Of a stretch of 64,000 nucleotides of DNA, positions 63,112 to 64,000 are shown piece by piece. Origin of the DNA: Bifidobacterium catenulatum PV20-2 (lineage in GTDB: Bacteria > Actinomycetota > Actinomycetes > Actinomycetales > Bifidobacteriaceae); NCBI RefSeq assembly GCF_000800455.1, contig NZ_CP007456.1, positions 1,302,001 to 1,366,000 of the forward strand, in the 5' to 3' direction. How positions within the stretch are numbered: position 1 is the stretch's first letter; every line of letters begins with the position of its first letter. The translations under genes and the position numbers were made by a program. The notes under the pieces were generated by a model. That model was not told where the DNA came from and ran no database searches. It saw nothing but the letters and a program-made list of their open reading frames with translations.

Positions 63112-64000
63112 TCACTCGTTGTCTTCGGAGGCTTCGGAAGACTCCTCGGCCTCATCTTCGTCGCTGTAGGCTTCGCCTTCCACGGTTTCATCCGCCTCGT
63201 TGGCTTCGGCCGGCTCAGCGTTGACCTGAGCCGCCGGCTCGTCATCGGATTCCGCGCCAGCTTCCGCCTCCTCGGCCTCAAGCTGGGTTTCATCGCTGGT
63301 TTCGCCGTTCTCGCCGATGGCTTCGGATTCGCCTTCCTCATCTTCAGGATCTTCCGGGGCGTACTGCGCGTCATCTTCGGAAATGCCAAGCACATCCATG
63401 AGTTCGTCGTTCAGCTCCTGCATATCGTATTCGACAACAAGATCATCGGAAGTCTCATCATCCTCAACATCGGCATACTGCAGTTCGAGCTTGTCAAGCA
63501 GACGATCCAATGCGATGGCCTCATCGGTACGACCGGCCTCTTCAAGGAAGTACTGTTCGGCCTGCACCGCACGCATGCGGTATTCGCCGGCCAATCCCTT
63601 GGAACGACCCAGCGTATGCACGATCTCAATGGCCTTGTCCCACATCTTCAGATCGCCCAAGGCGCCCGCGTAAACCAGGAACATTTCAGCCTTGGCTTCG
63701 CCGCGCAGATACTTGGCGTCGTCGCTCGCTGCCACTTCGATGGCCTTCTTCGGCTCTCCCATGCCACGCTCGCAGTCGGCGATGAACGGCAGGTAATCCA
63801 GGAAACCGTTCATACGGAACGCGGTACGGAACTCGCGTAGTGCAAGCTTATAATCACCCTGACGGTATGCCACGAAGGCGAGCGTCTCACGAGCAAAATC
63901 AATGCGGGAAGCCTGACGCGCCACCCACTTGGCGTGTTCGAGAGCCAGTTCCGGATTGCTTTCCTCAAGCGTGTATGCGGCAAGAATGTGCAGACCGATG
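63112..64000 (-). CDS. Tetratricopeptide-repeat protein with acidic tail (5' end beyond window)
   Basis: The frame is open to the window edge, so the N-terminus is missing. The 295 visible residues begin with TPR-like helices (ILAAYTLEESNPELALEHAKWV, then LAFVAYRQGDYKLALREFRTAFRM and MWDKAIEIVHTLG), covering about 1-170. The rest (about 185-295) is a very acidic low-complexity tail rich in Glu, Asp, Ala and Ser. Similar proteins sit before the HAD-IIA/tlyA genes in bifidobacteria. It is probably a scaffold in the cytoplasm; no partner is known. Confidence 0.85.
   Translation of the reverse strand, partial: IGLHILAAYTLEESNPELALEHAKWVARQASRIDFARETLAFVAYRQGDYKLALREFRTAFRMNGFLDYLPFIADCERGMGEPKKAIEVAASDDAKYLRGEAKAEMFLVYAGALGDLKMWDKAIEIVHTLGRSKGLAGEYRMRAVQAEQYFLEEAGRTDEAIALDRLLDKLELQYADVEDDETSDDLVVEYDMQELNDELMDVLGISEDDAQYAPEDPEDEEGESEAIGENGETSDETQLEAEEAEAGAESDDEPAAQVNAEPAEANEADETVEGEAYSDEDEAEESSEASEDNE

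Overview
The window looks like a chromosomal segment of a Bifidobacterium. The evidence is a moderately high GC actinobacterial gene set, the actinobacterial his/trp order (hisF-hisI-trpE-trpC::trpB-trpA-lgt), a DUF881/small-basic-protein/CDP-alcohol transferase block, and a cell-wall histidine-acid phytase ending in a sortase-type LAKTG signal. Genus is inferred from content. Species is not determined, although the phytase and the allantoin genes would fit the adolescentis/catenulatum group.

Positions 1-28175 are core genome, almost entirely on the minus strand: thrS (cut by the window edge), the DUF881 block with a phosphatidyltransferase, hisG-hisE, rpe, lgt, trpA, a fused trpC-trpB, trpE, hisI, hisF, rlmN, cdsA, frr, pyrH, tsf, rpsB, def, an acyl-CoA ligase, an unrecognised 219-aa protein, tRNA-Gln(UUG) on the plus strand, prs, nadD, a hypothetical protein, proA and glyA. 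Strong hairpin terminators follow several transcription units. Positions 28438-35669 hold thrC, an MFS transporter, a HAD phosphatase, a Fic protein with a small upstream partner, a Bcp-type peroxiredoxin preceded by a decayed copy of itself, degraded gene fragments and a NimA-like flavoprotein.

Positions 35819-49355 are accessory metabolism. The secreted phytase is followed by an RpiR-type regulator divergent from a seven-gene purine-nitrogen island: NCS1 permease, allantoin/hydantoin racemase, ureidoglycine-glyoxylate aminotransferase, allantoate amidohydrolase, allantoinase, a formamidase-like protein, and an AtzH/HpxZ-like domain fused to an amidase. The set implies uptake of allantoin, its conversion to oxalurate plus glycine, and then amide hydrolysis for nitrogen. 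Short GAAA-N-TTTC palindromes in two promoter regions could be the RpiR operators. A GntR/YtrA-type regulator with its ABC transporter follows (49824-51843), with nested ACTGTT dyads upstream.

Positions 51939-57822 return to core genes: a HAD phosphatase, recN, nadK and the trkH/trkA potassium uptake pair. Between trkA and tlyA lies a foreign segment of about 3.3 kb (57890-61226), AT-rich in its centre. It has a sigma-70-like gene, a cysteine-rich KTR protein, YjdF, PadR and XRE regulators, a palindrome-rich oriT-like stretch and a broken relaxase tail. It is bounded by two nearly identical 53/54-bp copies of the trkA terminator, so it appears to be a decayed integrative mobilizable element without its integrase. 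tlyA, a NagD-like HAD phosphatase and a TPR protein cut by the window end complete the segment. No CRISPR array, rRNA or recognisable antibiotic resistance gene was seen.
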